Assembly (NCBI GenBank): GCA_038108875.1
Contig: JAYNII010000001.1
Span: 62,001 to 126,000, forward strand
Source: VMDH01 sp038108875
GTDB lineage: Bacteria; Pseudomonadota; Gammaproteobacteria; Magnimaribacterales; D2472
Direction: 5' to 3'
Length of the DNA stretch: 64,000 nucleotides
Shown here: piece after piece, positions 1 to 8,591 of the stretch
How positions within the stretch are numbered: position 1 is the stretch's first letter
Layout: every line of letters starts with the position of its first letter
Notes under the pieces: model-generated
Told to the model about the DNA's origin: nothing
The model's database searches: none
What the model saw: only the letters and a program-made list of their open reading frames with translations
Program-made: the position numbers and the translations under genes

Positions 1-507
1 ACACTTAGGGTATCAGCCTACAGAGATAAAAAATTTACTGGGTTGGTATCAAAAATTGAGCCACAGGCAAAAGAAGATCAAAACGTAACCACCTTTCCTG
101 TTCTAATCGATATTGAGAACAAAGATAATCTTTTGCTTATTGGTATGAATACTGATGTAGAGATTGAAATTATAAAAGAAGAGGTTGCTTTGGCTCTTCC
201 AGCTGGATCACTGCGAACAAGAAAAGATGTCAAGAGTGTGGCTTTATTATTAGGAATACCAGAAGACGAAATTTCTTCTTTCTTGGCAAATAGAGTCGAG
301 GGGGAAGGTTATACAGCATTTATTGTTTTTAAAGACACTAACCAAGGACCTAAAATGAATTGGGTGGAAGTTGGTAAAACAGATTTAAATAATGTTGAAT
401 TAATCAGTGGCTTGGATAGACAAGATATTGTATACGTACTTCCAAGTGAGGGTTTGATAACTTATCAGCAAAGATTTTCTGAAAGATTAAAAAGCAGATT
501 TAGTTAA
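1..507 (+). CDS. MacA/HlyD-family periplasmic adaptor subunit, 3' part
   Basis: The frame is open from the first base to a TAA at 505-507, so the window edge cuts the gene and only about 168 C-terminal residues are present. The sequence has the beta-barrel and membrane-proximal character of RND/ABC adaptor proteins (segment starting FTGLVSKIEPQ, then GMNTDVEIEI, and a late SGLDRQDIVYVLPS typical of the MacA C-terminus). Such proteins link an inner-membrane exporter to an outer-membrane channel. The stop overlaps the ATG of the next gene by one base (TAATG), and that gene is a MacB-type permease, which supports the assignment. An internal ATG-less start at 43 (TTG) is not a real start. Confidence 0.75.
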   Translation, partial: TLRVSAYRDKKFTGLVSKIEPQAKEDQNVTTFPVLIDIENKDNLLLIGMNTDVEIEIIKEEVALALPAGSLRTRKDVKSVALLLGIPEDEISSFLANRVEGEGYTAFIVFKDTNQGPKMNWVEVGKTDLNNVELISGLDRQDIVYVLPSEGLITYQQRFSERLKSRFS

Positions 508-1715
508 TGCCAATCCAAGAATCAATTTTATCTGCGCTTGATTCTATAAGAGCTAACAAGCTTCGCTCTATTTTAACAACTCTTGCAATTATCATAGGTA
601 CTGCTGCGGTAATTGCTATGGTATCTATGGGTTCAAGTGCTCAAAAAGCTATAGATGAGTCTATTTCTGATCTTGGTGCCAGAACAATTTATGTATATCC
701 ATCCTCTTCAAGACAGGGTGCAACCAATACAAGCGATGCTCCGCTAGATATTAAAGATGCGCTAGCCTTGTCCAAAGATAAAGAAATACCCTGGCAGATA
801 GCTCCAGAACTTCGAGGTAATAGACAAATAAAGTTTGGCAATGAGAATTCAAGCCTATCAATTGTTGGAAGTACTAGTGATTACTTTTCTATAAGAGGAT
901 ATGAACTTGATAGCGGTGTTTTATTTAATGAAAATGATGATCTTGCTCGTAAAAGAGTTGTTGTGATTGGCTCAAAGGTTGCAAGTGAACTCAAAACTAC
1001 AACAAAGGCTTTACTTAATAATGATATTTTTATTTCAAATATTGCCTTCAAGGTCATAGGGGTCTTAAAAGAGGAAGGAGCAGGTTGGGGCCCTAATCCA
1101 GATGATACTATTTACACACCCTTGTATACCGCTGCAGACAGAATACTTGGTACAGAAATAATAGGTTCCATAAATGTTAATTTTCCTGTTGAGTACAAAA
1201 CCGAAGAAGTAATGATCGCAATTGAGCGAGTTTTAAGAAGGGAACATGATATAGGTCCAGGAGAAGAAAATAACTTCCGTATTAATGACTGGGGACAGGC
1301 TTTGGATTTACAAAGGCAAGCAACTTCAATATTCTTTGCGTTAATTATTGGAATAGCTTCTCTAAGCCTAATGGTTGGCGGAATTGGGGTTATGAACATA
1401 ATGCTTGTGTCAGTAACTGAACGAACTCGAGAAATAGGACTAAGAAAAGCGCTTGGAGCAACAAAAAATATCATCCTACTTCAATTTATTATTGAAGCAG
1501 TTATCCTTTGTTTAATTGGTGGATTCATTGGAGTTGTGCTTGGAAGTGTCATCTATTTTTTAGTTGCTTTAGCGCAAGATTGGCCGTTAGTTTTTCCATT
1601 AACCGCTATCATTGGATCGGTAACTTTCTCTGCTGCAGTAGGTCTATTTTTTGGAATTTGGCCTGCTAAAAGAGCTGCTAATATGGATCCTGCGGTTGCT
1701 TTACGATACGAATGA
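507..1715 (+). CDS. MacB/FtsX-type ABC transporter permease
   Basis: 402 residues. An N-terminal membrane segment (about residues 20-42, IIIGTAAVIAMVSMG) is followed by a large periplasmic MacB-PCD-type domain and three C-terminal membrane segments (about 270-395). The signature TERTREIGLRKALGAT lies between the second and third helices, as in YknZ/MacB permeases. It would form the membrane part of an exporter of peptides, lipids or lipoproteins. Unlike E. coli MacB (about 648 residues) it carries no ATPase domain, so a separate ATPase must exist, probably upstream outside the window. It overlaps the next gene by ATGA, suggesting co-transcription with the glycosyltransferase. Confidence 0.85.
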   Translation: MPIQESILSALDSIRANKLRSILTTLAIIIGTAAVIAMVSMGSSAQKAIDESISDLGARTIYVYPSSSRQGATNTSDAPLDIKDALALSKDKEIPWQIAPELRGNRQIKFGNENSSLSIVGSTSDYFSIRGYELDSGVLFNENDDLARKRVVVIGSKVASELKTTTKALLNNDIFISNIAFKVIGVLKEEGAGWGPNPDDTIYTPLYTAADRILGTEIIGSINVNFPVEYKTEEVMIAIERVLRREHDIGPGEENNFRINDWGQALDLQRQATSIFFALIIGIASLSLMVGGIGVMNIMLVSVTERTREIGLRKALGATKNIILLQFIIEAVILCLIGGFIGVVLGSVIYFLVALAQDWPLVFPLTAIIGSVTFSAAVGLFFGIWPAKRAANMDPAVALRYE

Positions 1716-2821
1716 AATTAAAAGTACTTCAACTCCTCCCTGCTCTAAACCACGGAGGCGTTGAGAGAGGTACTTTAGATCTTTCTAATTTTCTGATTAG
1801 AGAAGGGCATGAATCAGTCGTTGTCTCGAGTGGAGGGATATTTGCTGAAGAGATAACTAATAGTGGCGGATCTCATTATGCTATTCCTATTGCAGAAAAA
1901 AAAATCTCTACTCTTCTTCAATACAAGGAGTTAGCTAGAATTTATAAACATGAACTTCCTCACATCATTCATATAAGATCAAGGTTTCCAGCATGGGTGC
2001 ATTTTCTTGCTATAAGATCTCTAAAGGAAGCAGATTTTTTACCAAGGGTTGTGAGCACATTTCATGGCCTATACTCTAAGCCATGGTACAGTAAATCAAT
2101 GACTTATGTCGACAAAACCATAGCTATTTCTCAAATTGTGCACAAGTATATTCTAGATAATTACAAAATAAATGCAGAAAATATTAAATTGATATATCGA
2201 GGTTGCGATACTTCTATTTTTAACAATAGTCCTTTTGATAATTCTTGGGTAGAAAATTTTTATAAAAAGTTTCCTGAAGTCAAGGACAAAAAAATTATTC
2301 TATTTCCATCCAGGGTAACTGCTTGGAAAGGTATTGAATCATTTGGAAAAGCTTTAAGTCTATTATCTGGGTCTGATTGGATTGGAGTTGTAGCTGGCCC
2401 AATTGCAACGAATAAACAAAATTATTATTTAAAATTGCAAACTCTTTTTGCAGATCTCATTGCTTCTAAAAAACTATTATTTATTGGAACTCAAAGCGCA
2501 ATAGAAAATTTATACAAGATATCTTGCATAACTTTAAATCTATCTCAAAAACCCGAACCTTTTGGAAGAACCATCATTGAGGCAGCAGCTTGTGGTTGTA
2601 AAGTAATCGGTTGGAATCGTGGCGGGGTTGGAGAATCTATTAATCAAATTGATCCTTCTGGATTAGTTGAATTTAATGATTTTAAGAGTTTGGTAAATTC
2701 GATAAGGACAGCTTTGAATTATTCTAATCACAAGTCAATCCTGCCCGAACAATTTACCTTAGACTATCAATGCAGAGAAACTTTAGCGCTTTATTTGGAT
2801 ATTTTAAAATCTAACGAGTAA
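1712..2821 (+). CDS. Glycosyltransferase family 4
   Basis: 369 residues with the two Rossmann halves of a GT-B fold. The N-terminal loop reads LLPALNHGGVERGTLDLS, the usual acceptor-side glycine loop of GT4 enzymes, and the C-terminal half has EPFGRTIIEAAACG, the E-x7-E nucleotide-sugar motif, followed by GGVGES. It probably transfers a sugar from a nucleotide donor to a lipid or polysaccharide acceptor at the inner face of the cytoplasmic membrane (LPS or glycolipid). The sugar and acceptor cannot be told from the sequence. It overlaps the permease by 4 nt upstream and its 3' end overlaps the convergent gene by 31 nt. Confidence 0.85.
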   Translation: MKLKVLQLLPALNHGGVERGTLDLSNFLIREGHESVVVSSGGIFAEEITNSGGSHYAIPIAEKKISTLLQYKELARIYKHELPHIIHIRSRFPAWVHFLAIRSLKEADFLPRVVSTFHGLYSKPWYSKSMTYVDKTIAISQIVHKYILDNYKINAENIKLIYRGCDTSIFNNSPFDNSWVENFYKKFPEVKDKKIILFPSRVTAWKGIESFGKALSLLSGSDWIGVVAGPIATNKQNYYLKLQTLFADLIASKKLLFIGTQSAIENLYKISCITLNLSQKPEPFGRTIIEAAACGCKVIGWNRGGVGESINQIDPSGLVEFNDFKSLVNSIRTALNYSNHKSILPEQFTLDYQCRETLALYLDILKSNE

Positions 2822-3270
2822 TGTTCAACGAAGTGTTTTTTGATTGTTGAAATATCAATCTTTGAAGCATTGCGCACAAAAAAACTAATTAGGTTAAGCA
2901 AATTTTTCTCATCCAGATGCATCTCAATTGGGAAAAATTCTCTCATTAGATGAGTACCCACACCAATAACTGGAATTTCTTGCAATATTGCTTGTGTGAC
3001 AACTTGATCTGCATGCATCTTATTCGTAAGGACAATCACTCCATCAGAGCCCTTAAGATGTTTTGTTATATGTTCAATATTGATAATTTGATCTATATCT
3101 ATTGATGAATATTCTTTTTGGCTAAATTTTTGCTTGGTTGAATAGGATATTTCTTTTTCGCTTAGTACTATAAGTGTGTTAGGTTGACCTCTCCAAATTT
3201 TGATAATTTGCTGTAAAAGTGAGTTATCCCATTCATCAACATAGGCTGTAAAGGTTTGATTGTTATTCAT
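2791..3270 (-). CDS. Uncharacterised protein with GT-B-like C-terminal half
   Basis: 159 residues; I do not recognise a named family. The N-terminus (MNNNQTFTAYVDEWD) shows no signal peptide or membrane segment. Residues about 85-120 (GSDGVIVLTNKMHADQVVTQAILQEIPVIGVG) resemble the region of GT4 glycosyltransferases that binds the nucleotide sugar, but the protein is less than half a normal glycosyltransferase and lacks a visible N-terminal domain. It may be a diverged or reduced paralogue. It lies 9 nt downstream of the ELM1-type gene on the same strand, so the two are probably one transcript, and it converges with the GT4 gene with a 31-nt overlap of the reading frames. Confidence 0.55.
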   Translation of the reverse strand: MNNNQTFTAYVDEWDNSLLQQIIKIWRGQPNTLIVLSEKEISYSTKQKFSQKEYSSIDIDQIINIEHITKHLKGSDGVIVLTNKMHADQVVTQAILQEIPVIGVGTHLMREFFPIEMHLDEKNLLNLISFFVRNASKIDISTIKKHFVEHYSLDFKISK

Positions 3271-3279
3271 TGAATAAAA

Positions 3280-4224
3280 TTATTTTTCTAGCCGTTTTTT
3301 AATTTCATAAGCGACTTTTTCAACTTCGCACATTGGTGAATTTTTAATTTGGGGTTTATGGATTTGAGTAATAGAAGCCTGACCTATACCTACCACACCT
3401 ACATATCCGATTAAGCCTTTAGATTTAATCGATTCATAATAATCGTTGAATTTATTCCTTCTGAAAGAGAATGTTGATTGTTTGGTAATAACATCATTAG
3501 CTTGAATTACGTATGTAGCTCCCATGGAAGACAGGCATTCAGATACTAGATTAATGCTATCGGGGGTAACAAATTTTTTAGATGATGTTGCAATGAGGTG
3601 TTGGAATTTTTCTGTAGAGGTGTTTTCCACATCGAAAATATTTAGCAGAGCATGATCCATTTTTGTTACTTTATTCCAAAGATCTTGGGGAGTTCTTCTT
3701 GAGTTGCAGAGAAAAACCTTATGATGAGGATGAACGTTTAATATATGTGAAATATTACTTAATAGGAGTTTGTCTTGGAATTGCATCTTAGCAGTTGGGC
3801 CTCCTATAGCGATCAATAGAGTATCTTTTAAAGTCTCAACGAAGCTCACTTCTGCAAGTGATCCTTCATGAGTGATTACATTGGAGGGAAGTTTTGATTT
3901 TCCAAAATCATGTTTCGGGGTTATAACTAAATCGTATTGTTTTATTCCAAATGTGGGTTTCATCAATGCGACTGAAAACACATTTTTATGTTTTAAAAAA
4001 AATTTTTTTAATGACTTAATTTTTTTATGGGATTGATGGCCTGCCCCGATTATCAAGGTCTTAGAAAAGTTAGATGGTGTTATAGTCCTTGCAAAGGACG
4101 ACAAATCATCATTTAACTTAAGCTTTATAACTTCGGTCTGCTGAAGTTTGCTTAACTCATTTACTAATGCAAACAATGGTCTGTTATGTCCAGTGCTTTT
4201 GTCCTCAATGGCTATCAATCTCAT
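3280..4224 (-). CDS. ELM1/DUF1022-family protein (GT-B-like)
   Basis: 314 residues. The opening MRLIAIEDKSTGHNRPLFALVNELS, the GAGHQSH loop (about residue 61) and the central LLIAIGGPTAKMQ are the landmarks of the mitochondrial-fission ELM1 family, bacterial members of which have a GT-B-like fold and lie in LPS or envelope gene sets. The molecular function in bacteria is not established. The protein appears cytoplasmic. It is the first gene of a two-gene minus-strand unit and is divergent from the rhomboid gene across a 93-nt gap that holds a long inverted repeat. Confidence 0.75.
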   Translation of the reverse strand: MRLIAIEDKSTGHNRPLFALVNELSKLQQTEVIKLKLNDDLSSFARTITPSNFSKTLIIGAGHQSHKKIKSLKKFFLKHKNVFSVALMKPTFGIKQYDLVITPKHDFGKSKLPSNVITHEGSLAEVSFVETLKDTLLIAIGGPTAKMQFQDKLLLSNISHILNVHPHHKVFLCNSRRTPQDLWNKVTKMDHALLNIFDVENTSTEKFQHLIATSSKKFVTPDSINLVSECLSSMGATYVIQANDVITKQSTFSFRRNKFNDYYESIKSKGLIGYVGVVGIGQASITQIHKPQIKNSPMCEVEKVAYEIKKRLEK

Positions 4225-4239
4225 AGGAACATTATAGTG

Positions 4240-4271
4240 AATTCTTAATTTTTCGATAAAAATTAGGAATT
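4240..4271. repeat. 14-bp inverted repeat with 4-nt spacer between divergent genes
   Basis: The left arm AATTCTTAATTTTT (4240-4253) and right arm AAAAATTAGGAATT (4258-4271) are complementary at 13 of 14 positions, the exception being a T/G wobble, around a CGAT loop. It lies between the divergent starts of the ELM1-type gene (4224) and the rhomboid gene (4318). Because the genes diverge it is not placed as a terminator; an operator or a 5' UTR hairpin for the minus-strand transcript is possible. High AT content makes chance occurrence less unlikely. Confidence 0.5.
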
Positions 4272-4317
4272 AAATGAATTACCTAAATAATCTCATATTT
4301 TATGTATCATAGTTAGT

Positions 4318-5076
4318 ATGTTCTTTTTACCTCTTTTTGATGATAATCCCACCAAATCATTTCCTCTCATCACCAGGACAATTATTCTTATAAATGTTTT
4401 AATTTATTTTTCTCAACTTACTCTTTCAGAATTACAACTTAATAATTTCTATGCCAGTTTTGGATTTATTCCTTTTGATTTCTTTAATTCCAATAATTTC
4501 TTTTACCTTCCAGTATTTACCTCTCTTTTTGTTCATGGCGGATTTATTCATTTAGCATCGAATATGCTTTATTTATGGATATTTGGCGACAATATTGAAG
4601 ACAGGTTAGGCAGATCAAAATTTATTCTTTTTTATTTTTTTGGTGGTTTCGCGGCATCTTATTTTCAAGCCCTGTTTGAGCCAAATAGCTTAATTCCCCT
4701 CATAGGAGCAAGTGGTTCTATAGCGGCTGTTCTAGGGGCCTATTTACTAATATTTCCAAAAGCAAACATAAAGGTTCTTTTTTGGTTCTTTATTTTTTTA
4801 CAAATAATCAATGTTCCAGCATTTTTGGTATTAGGTGTGTGGATCGTTGGGCAATTTTTCTCATTGGAATCAATGGTAGAGAGCAATATTGCTTACGTAG
4901 CTCATATTGGTGGCTTTTTTACAGGAATTTTTCTTTTTTTAATTTTTAAAAACAAACAGACTAAAATTTTTAGTGAATCTAAATCTAAACCGTTTGAAAA
5001 ATCTAATTTAAGAGATATGTACACTTCAAGTATTTACGATAGAAAACGATCCTCAGGAATAAAGAAATATGACTAG
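4318..5076 (+). CDS. Rhomboid-family intramembrane serine protease
   Basis: 252 residues with six or so membrane segments. The catalytic GASG motif is at residues 130-133 (Ser132 nucleophile) and the partner histidine is His196 in AHIGG. The helix-2 region HLASNMLYLWIFG (about 78-90) gives the conserved H..N pattern of rhomboids that builds the oxyanion hole. The hydrophilic C-terminus (after about 210) is short. It would cut membrane-spanning substrates inside the inner membrane; the substrate is unknown. It heads a run of eight same-strand genes in which every junction overlaps; it overlaps the flavoprotein gene by 8 nt. Confidence 0.92.
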   Translation: MFFLPLFDDNPTKSFPLITRTIILINVLIYFSQLTLSELQLNNFYASFGFIPFDFFNSNNFFYLPVFTSLFVHGGFIHLASNMLYLWIFGDNIEDRLGRSKFILFYFFGGFAASYFQALFEPNSLIPLIGASGSIAAVLGAYLLIFPKANIKVLFWFFIFLQIINVPAFLVLGVWIVGQFFSLESMVESNIAYVAHIGGFFTGIFLFLIFKNKQTKIFSESKSKPFEKSNLRDMYTSSIYDRKRSSGIKKYD

Positions 5077-6298
5077 AATTGCTGTAATCGGGGCCGGTAT
5101 ATCCGGTTTGAGTGTATGTTATTTATTAAGTAAGCACTCAGAATTTCATATTGATTTGTATGAAAAAGAGAACAGGCTTGGAGGACATACTCATACTCAT
5201 GAGCTTGAAGTGAAAGGAGATGAGGTAAGAGTTGATAGTGGTTTTATAGTATTTAATCACATCAATTATCCCAATCTGACTAGATTGTTCGAAGAGCTTA
5301 ACGTTGAGATCAATAATAGTTCAATGTCATTCTCATACTGCACGAGTAATTCAGCATGGTCTTCACAGGATTATAAAAATTTATCCTTTGTAATAAAAAA
5401 ATCAAGTTTAAAGCGAATGTTTGAAATTATTAGGTTTAAAAAATTGGCGTTATCAAATAAAAAGCGAATAACCTCCCAATCTCTAGGAGATTGGCTCTTT
5501 GCTAATAATTTCTCTAGTGAATTCGTTAATGAGTATGTCTTACCAATGTCTTCATCTATATGGTCTAGTCATTTCGATGTTATTAAAGATTTTCCTTTTG
5601 AGACTTTCGTAAGTTTCTTCGATAATCACCAATTGTTTAATTTGGTTAGCAGACCTCAATGGAAGTCCCTTGATAACGGAAGCGATCAGTACATCAAAAA
5701 AATGCAATCTGCTTGGAAGGTAAATTCTGTCTTCCTTGACGCAAATCCACAAATTAGTCGCACTGAAAATTTCTGTATAACCAATCAAGGTAAATCATAT
5801 GAATATGACAAGATCATTTTTGGCTGTCATGCAAATCAAATAAACCAAGTTTTTCCTGAAATCAACAACATTCTTGATTCTCAAGTTTTAAACAAATTTA
5901 AATACACTGACAATCCAATTTCAATCCATACCGATCTTGATGTCATGCCCAAAAATAGAAAACAATGGAGTTCATGGAATGTCCAAAACATTAACGATAA
6001 ATTCTTTTTAACTTATTGGATGAACAATTTACAAAGACTCAACACCAAGCATGACATTTTTATATCTGTGGGAGAGCATTCAAGAATATCAAAGCAGAAA
6101 ATGATAAAAGCTTTTAATTATCAGCATCCTATTTACTCCTCTGAATCGATTAAAGCGCAACATGACTTAGATGCATTACAGGGCAAAGCTGGTATTTATT
6201 ATGTTGGCGCATACTTAGGATATGGATTCCATGAAGATGGTCTAAACAGCGCTATTAGGGTTTCAAACTTAATTAAGGAAGCTCTGGGTGTATTTTAA
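5069..6298 (+). CDS. COG2907-type FAD-dependent amine oxidase-like flavoprotein
   Basis: 409 residues. It starts MTRIAVIGAGISGLSVCYLLS, the GxGxxG dinucleotide fold of FAD enzymes, followed by YEKENRLGGHTHTHE, the second FAD-binding element of the amine oxidase superfamily. The C-terminal YVGAYLGYGFHEDGLNSA is the typical COG2907 ending that closes on FAD. Proteins of this type usually sit next to DUF1365 and a cyclopropane-fatty-acid-synthase-like methyltransferase, exactly as here, and related genes in Rhodobacter have been linked to furan fatty acid formation. A role in oxidising or desaturating methylated acyl chains is therefore plausible but inferred. It overlaps both neighbours. Confidence 0.85.
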   Translation: MTRIAVIGAGISGLSVCYLLSKHSEFHIDLYEKENRLGGHTHTHELEVKGDEVRVDSGFIVFNHINYPNLTRLFEELNVEINNSSMSFSYCTSNSAWSSQDYKNLSFVIKKSSLKRMFEIIRFKKLALSNKKRITSQSLGDWLFANNFSSEFVNEYVLPMSSSIWSSHFDVIKDFPFETFVSFFDNHQLFNLVSRPQWKSLDNGSDQYIKKMQSAWKVNSVFLDANPQISRTENFCITNQGKSYEYDKIIFGCHANQINQVFPEINNILDSQVLNKFKYTDNPISIHTDLDVMPKNRKQWSSWNVQNINDKFFLTYWMNNLQRLNTKHDIFISVGEHSRISKQKMIKAFNYQHPIYSSESIKAQHDLDALQGKAGIYYVGAYLGYGFHEDGLNSAIRVSNLIKEALGVF

Positions 6299-7004
6299 CG
6301 GTAAAGTCTTTCACAAAAGAGTAGTTGATAGAACTCATCAATTTAATTATCTCTACCCAGCAGAGTTATTCACTGATATTTACTGTCTTGATAACAAGAG
6401 ATTCAAAGATCATTTACTTAAGTCTTTCCCAAGATTTATTGACACCATTCATCCCGGGCTTGAAGATCTTCTCCTTGAATGCAAGTTAATTTTTTCTGGT
6501 AATTTGGAGGAAATTGAAATTGATTTGCTAGCTTTACCAAATAATTCTATTTTGAATAGATTTAACCCAGTTCGTTTCTTTTTTATTATGCATAAAAATA
6601 ACTGCCTGGGTTTAATAGCTGATGTCACAAACACATTTAAAGAAAAACGTGCATATTTTGTTCACAACAATGGAAAAATAATTGATAGAACGACGCTTAA
6701 AACAAAAAAAGACATGTATGTCTCTCCCTTTAATGAGAAACATGGTTGTTATGAGTTCCAATGTAATTACTCAAGGCAAAGTCTCAAGATAGATATTAAT
6801 CAATTTTTTAATAACAAAATTATTGTGAAGACAAGATTGCAGGGGAGTTTCTTGTTAAAAAGAACTTTAATTCAAAGGTTAAATTTGCTCTTTTCTGGGG
6901 TGTTAGTTATTCCGCGCATTCATTGGCAAGCTTTGGTATTATTCCTCAAAAAACATACTATCTTTCCTCACGGAGATTCTGGGTACCACAATGAAAATAC
7001 TTGA
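6288..7004 (+). CDS. DUF1365 protein
   Basis: 238 residues, starting with GTG at 6288 inside the end of the flavoprotein gene. The opening VFHKRVVDRTHQFNY is the hallmark of DUF1365 (H.R..P..H.F.Y), and RFNPVRFFFIMH and the late IHWQALVLFLKKH match the family pattern. There is no signal peptide. DUF1365 has no proven reaction; its fixed association with COG2907 and CFA-type enzymes, and its link to the sigmaE-ChrR singlet-oxygen response in Rhodobacter, suggests a role in processing unusual fatty acids. The stop overlaps the next start by 14 nt. Confidence 0.82.
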   Translation: MYFNGKVFHKRVVDRTHQFNYLYPAELFTDIYCLDNKRFKDHLLKSFPRFIDTIHPGLEDLLLECKLIFSGNLEEIEIDLLALPNNSILNRFNPVRFFFIMHKNNCLGLIADVTNTFKEKRAYFVHNNGKIIDRTTLKTKKDMYVSPFNEKHGCYEFQCNYSRQSLKIDINQFFNNKIIVKTRLQGSFLLKRTLIQRLNLLFSGVLVIPRIHWQALVLFLKKHTIFPHGDSGYHNENT

Positions 7005-8145
7005 TAATTTTATTTCTAAGGCTTTATCCAATATTTCACAGGGTTTGCTTATTCTTACCCTTCCAAGCGGAGAAATTAAGACATTTGGGGAAAGTGGTCT
7101 TAGCGCAGATTTAACCATTCATTCCTACAAGGCTATTAGGCTCATAATTCAAAAAGGCGATGTTGGGTTTGCGGAAGCATATTTTAAAAACTATTGGTCC
7201 ACAAATAATATCTTAATCCTTTATGAAGTATTGGTGGCAAACTTAGATGCCATGCAAAAACAACTTAAAAATAATACCTTAAGCAAGCTATTAAGTTACA
7301 TGAGACATTTGCTTAGGTTTAATAGTATTTCTGGTAGCAAAAAAAATATTCATGCTCACTATGATCTAGGCAATGATTTCTTTTTCCTTTGGTTGGATAA
7401 GTCTAAAACCTATTCCTCTGCTCTTTTTGAGAGTATTAACAGCTCTTTAGAGGATGCTCAAAAAAATAAATACCAAGCAATTTTAAATACATTAAATTTG
7501 CCCAGAGGATCATCTATTTTAGAAATTGGTTGTGGTTGGGGTGGTTTTATGGAACTTGCAGGCAATGCAGGTTATAGGGTTGATGGACTTACTATATCTG
7601 AAGAGCAATTTAAATATTCATCAGATCGCTTAAAGAGTTTTTCAGGTTGTTCTGTGATATTTGAAGATTATAGAAACCACTTTGGAAAATACGATGCAAT
7701 TGTTTCAATAGAAATGTTTGAGGCCGTGGGCTCTAAATACTGGAATACTTTCATGGATAAAGTTAGCTCTCTGTTGCGTTCAGGTAGTAGAGCAGTTATT
7801 CAAGTTATTACCATTAGAGATGATTTATTGCCACAATATCTCCGCTCGGCGGATTTTATTAAAACCTATATTTTTCCTGGTGGAGAGTTAATTGGTAAAA
7901 ATAAATTACAATCTCTAGCACTGGAAGCAGGCTTAAAGCTAGAAAAGACTTTATGCTTTGGTAAGGATTATGCCAAAACACTAGAGCATTGGTATCTAAG
8001 GTTTAAAGAGGTTGAAAACACGATCCTAACCCTAGGTTTTGACAAAAGATTTATAGATATTTGGGAAACCTATCTAGCTTATTGCAGAGGGGGGTTCCTT
8101 GCAGAGCGGATCGATGTTGGACAATTCTCGTTGATCAAAGAATAG
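6991..8145 (+). CDS. Cyclopropane-fatty-acyl-phospholipid synthase-family methyltransferase
   Basis: 384 residues. HAHYDLGNDFF (121-131) is the diagnostic CFA-synthase substrate and bicarbonate-region motif, and ILEIGCGWGGF (177-187) is the SAM-binding glycine loop. SIEMFEAVG and the terminal YCRGGFLAERIDVGQFSL are also family features. These enzymes transfer a methyl group from S-adenosylmethionine to the double bond of unsaturated phospholipid acyl chains, giving cyclopropane or mid-chain methyl products. Given the COG2907 and DUF1365 partners, the product may be a methylated or further oxidised chain and not simple cyclopropane. The TAG stop shares its G with the GTG start of the next gene. 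Confidence 0.88.
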   Translation: MKILDNFISKALSNISQGLLILTLPSGEIKTFGESGLSADLTIHSYKAIRLIIQKGDVGFAEAYFKNYWSTNNILILYEVLVANLDAMQKQLKNNTLSKLLSYMRHLLRFNSISGSKKNIHAHYDLGNDFFFLWLDKSKTYSSALFESINSSLEDAQKNKYQAILNTLNLPRGSSILEIGCGWGGFMELAGNAGYRVDGLTISEEQFKYSSDRLKSFSGCSVIFEDYRNHFGKYDAIVSIEMFEAVGSKYWNTFMDKVSSLLRSGSRAVIQVITIRDDLLPQYLRSADFIKTYIFPGGELIGKNKLQSLALEAGLKLEKTLCFGKDYAKTLEHWYLRFKEVENTILTLGFDKRFIDIWETYLAYCRGGFLAERIDVGQFSLIKE

Positions 8146-8591
8146 TGTCAGAAATATATTTCAAGAATAATTGGGGAGCTTTCAGAGCTAGGTTTGATGC
8201 CGATAAGAATTTAGTGCATTTAATAAAAACTAACAAACATTCAAGAAAATTGGTTGCTCATGAGCTGGGAAATATTCTTGAATCCTTCTTTAATCAAGAA
8301 CAATTTTCTTTACCTAATATAAGACTACATGGCACTGAATTTCAGTTAAAAGTATGGAATGCGATTGCAAAAATTCCCCTTGGTAAGACCATGACTTATA
8401 AAGAGATAGCTCAGATCATAAACCATCCAAAAGCTTCAAGAGCAGTAGGAACAGCTTGTAAAATGAACCCCATTGCATTCTTGATTCCTTGTCACAGAGT
8501 AATTTCTAGCACAAATGGAATAGGAAATTATTATTATGGTGAAAAATTAAAAAGATTACTGCTTACAAAAGAGGCTAATTTTGGAAGATAA
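8145..8591 (+). CDS. ogt: Methylated-DNA--[protein]-cysteine S-methyltransferase
   Basis: 148 residues from a GTG start at 8145 that overlaps the previous stop by one base (TAGTG). A longer frame reaches back to 8061 but its first 28 residues lie inside the CFA gene and have no family similarity. The alkyl-acceptor motif IPCHRV (Cys116) is present, preceded by the winged-helix DNA-binding segment MTYKEIAQIINHPKASRAVG. The protein removes O6-alkyl groups from guanine by irreversible transfer to its cysteine. The N-terminal domain is short compared with the E. coli Ogt (171 residues). Placement within a lipid-modifying operon is unusual. Confidence 0.88.
   Translation: MSEIYFKNNWGAFRARFDADKNLVHLIKTNKHSRKLVAHELGNILESFFNQEQFSLPNIRLHGTEFQLKVWNAIAKIPLGKTMTYKEIAQIINHPKASRAVGTACKMNPIAFLIPCHRVISSTNGIGNYYYGEKLKRLLLTKEANFGR

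Noticed and set aside
1112..1474. Long antisense open frames opposite many genes (for example at 1.1 kb, 9.6 kb, 44.8 kb and 46.3 kb)
   Set aside because: They mirror conserved genes on the other strand, have no family similarity or ribosome site, and are composition shadows.
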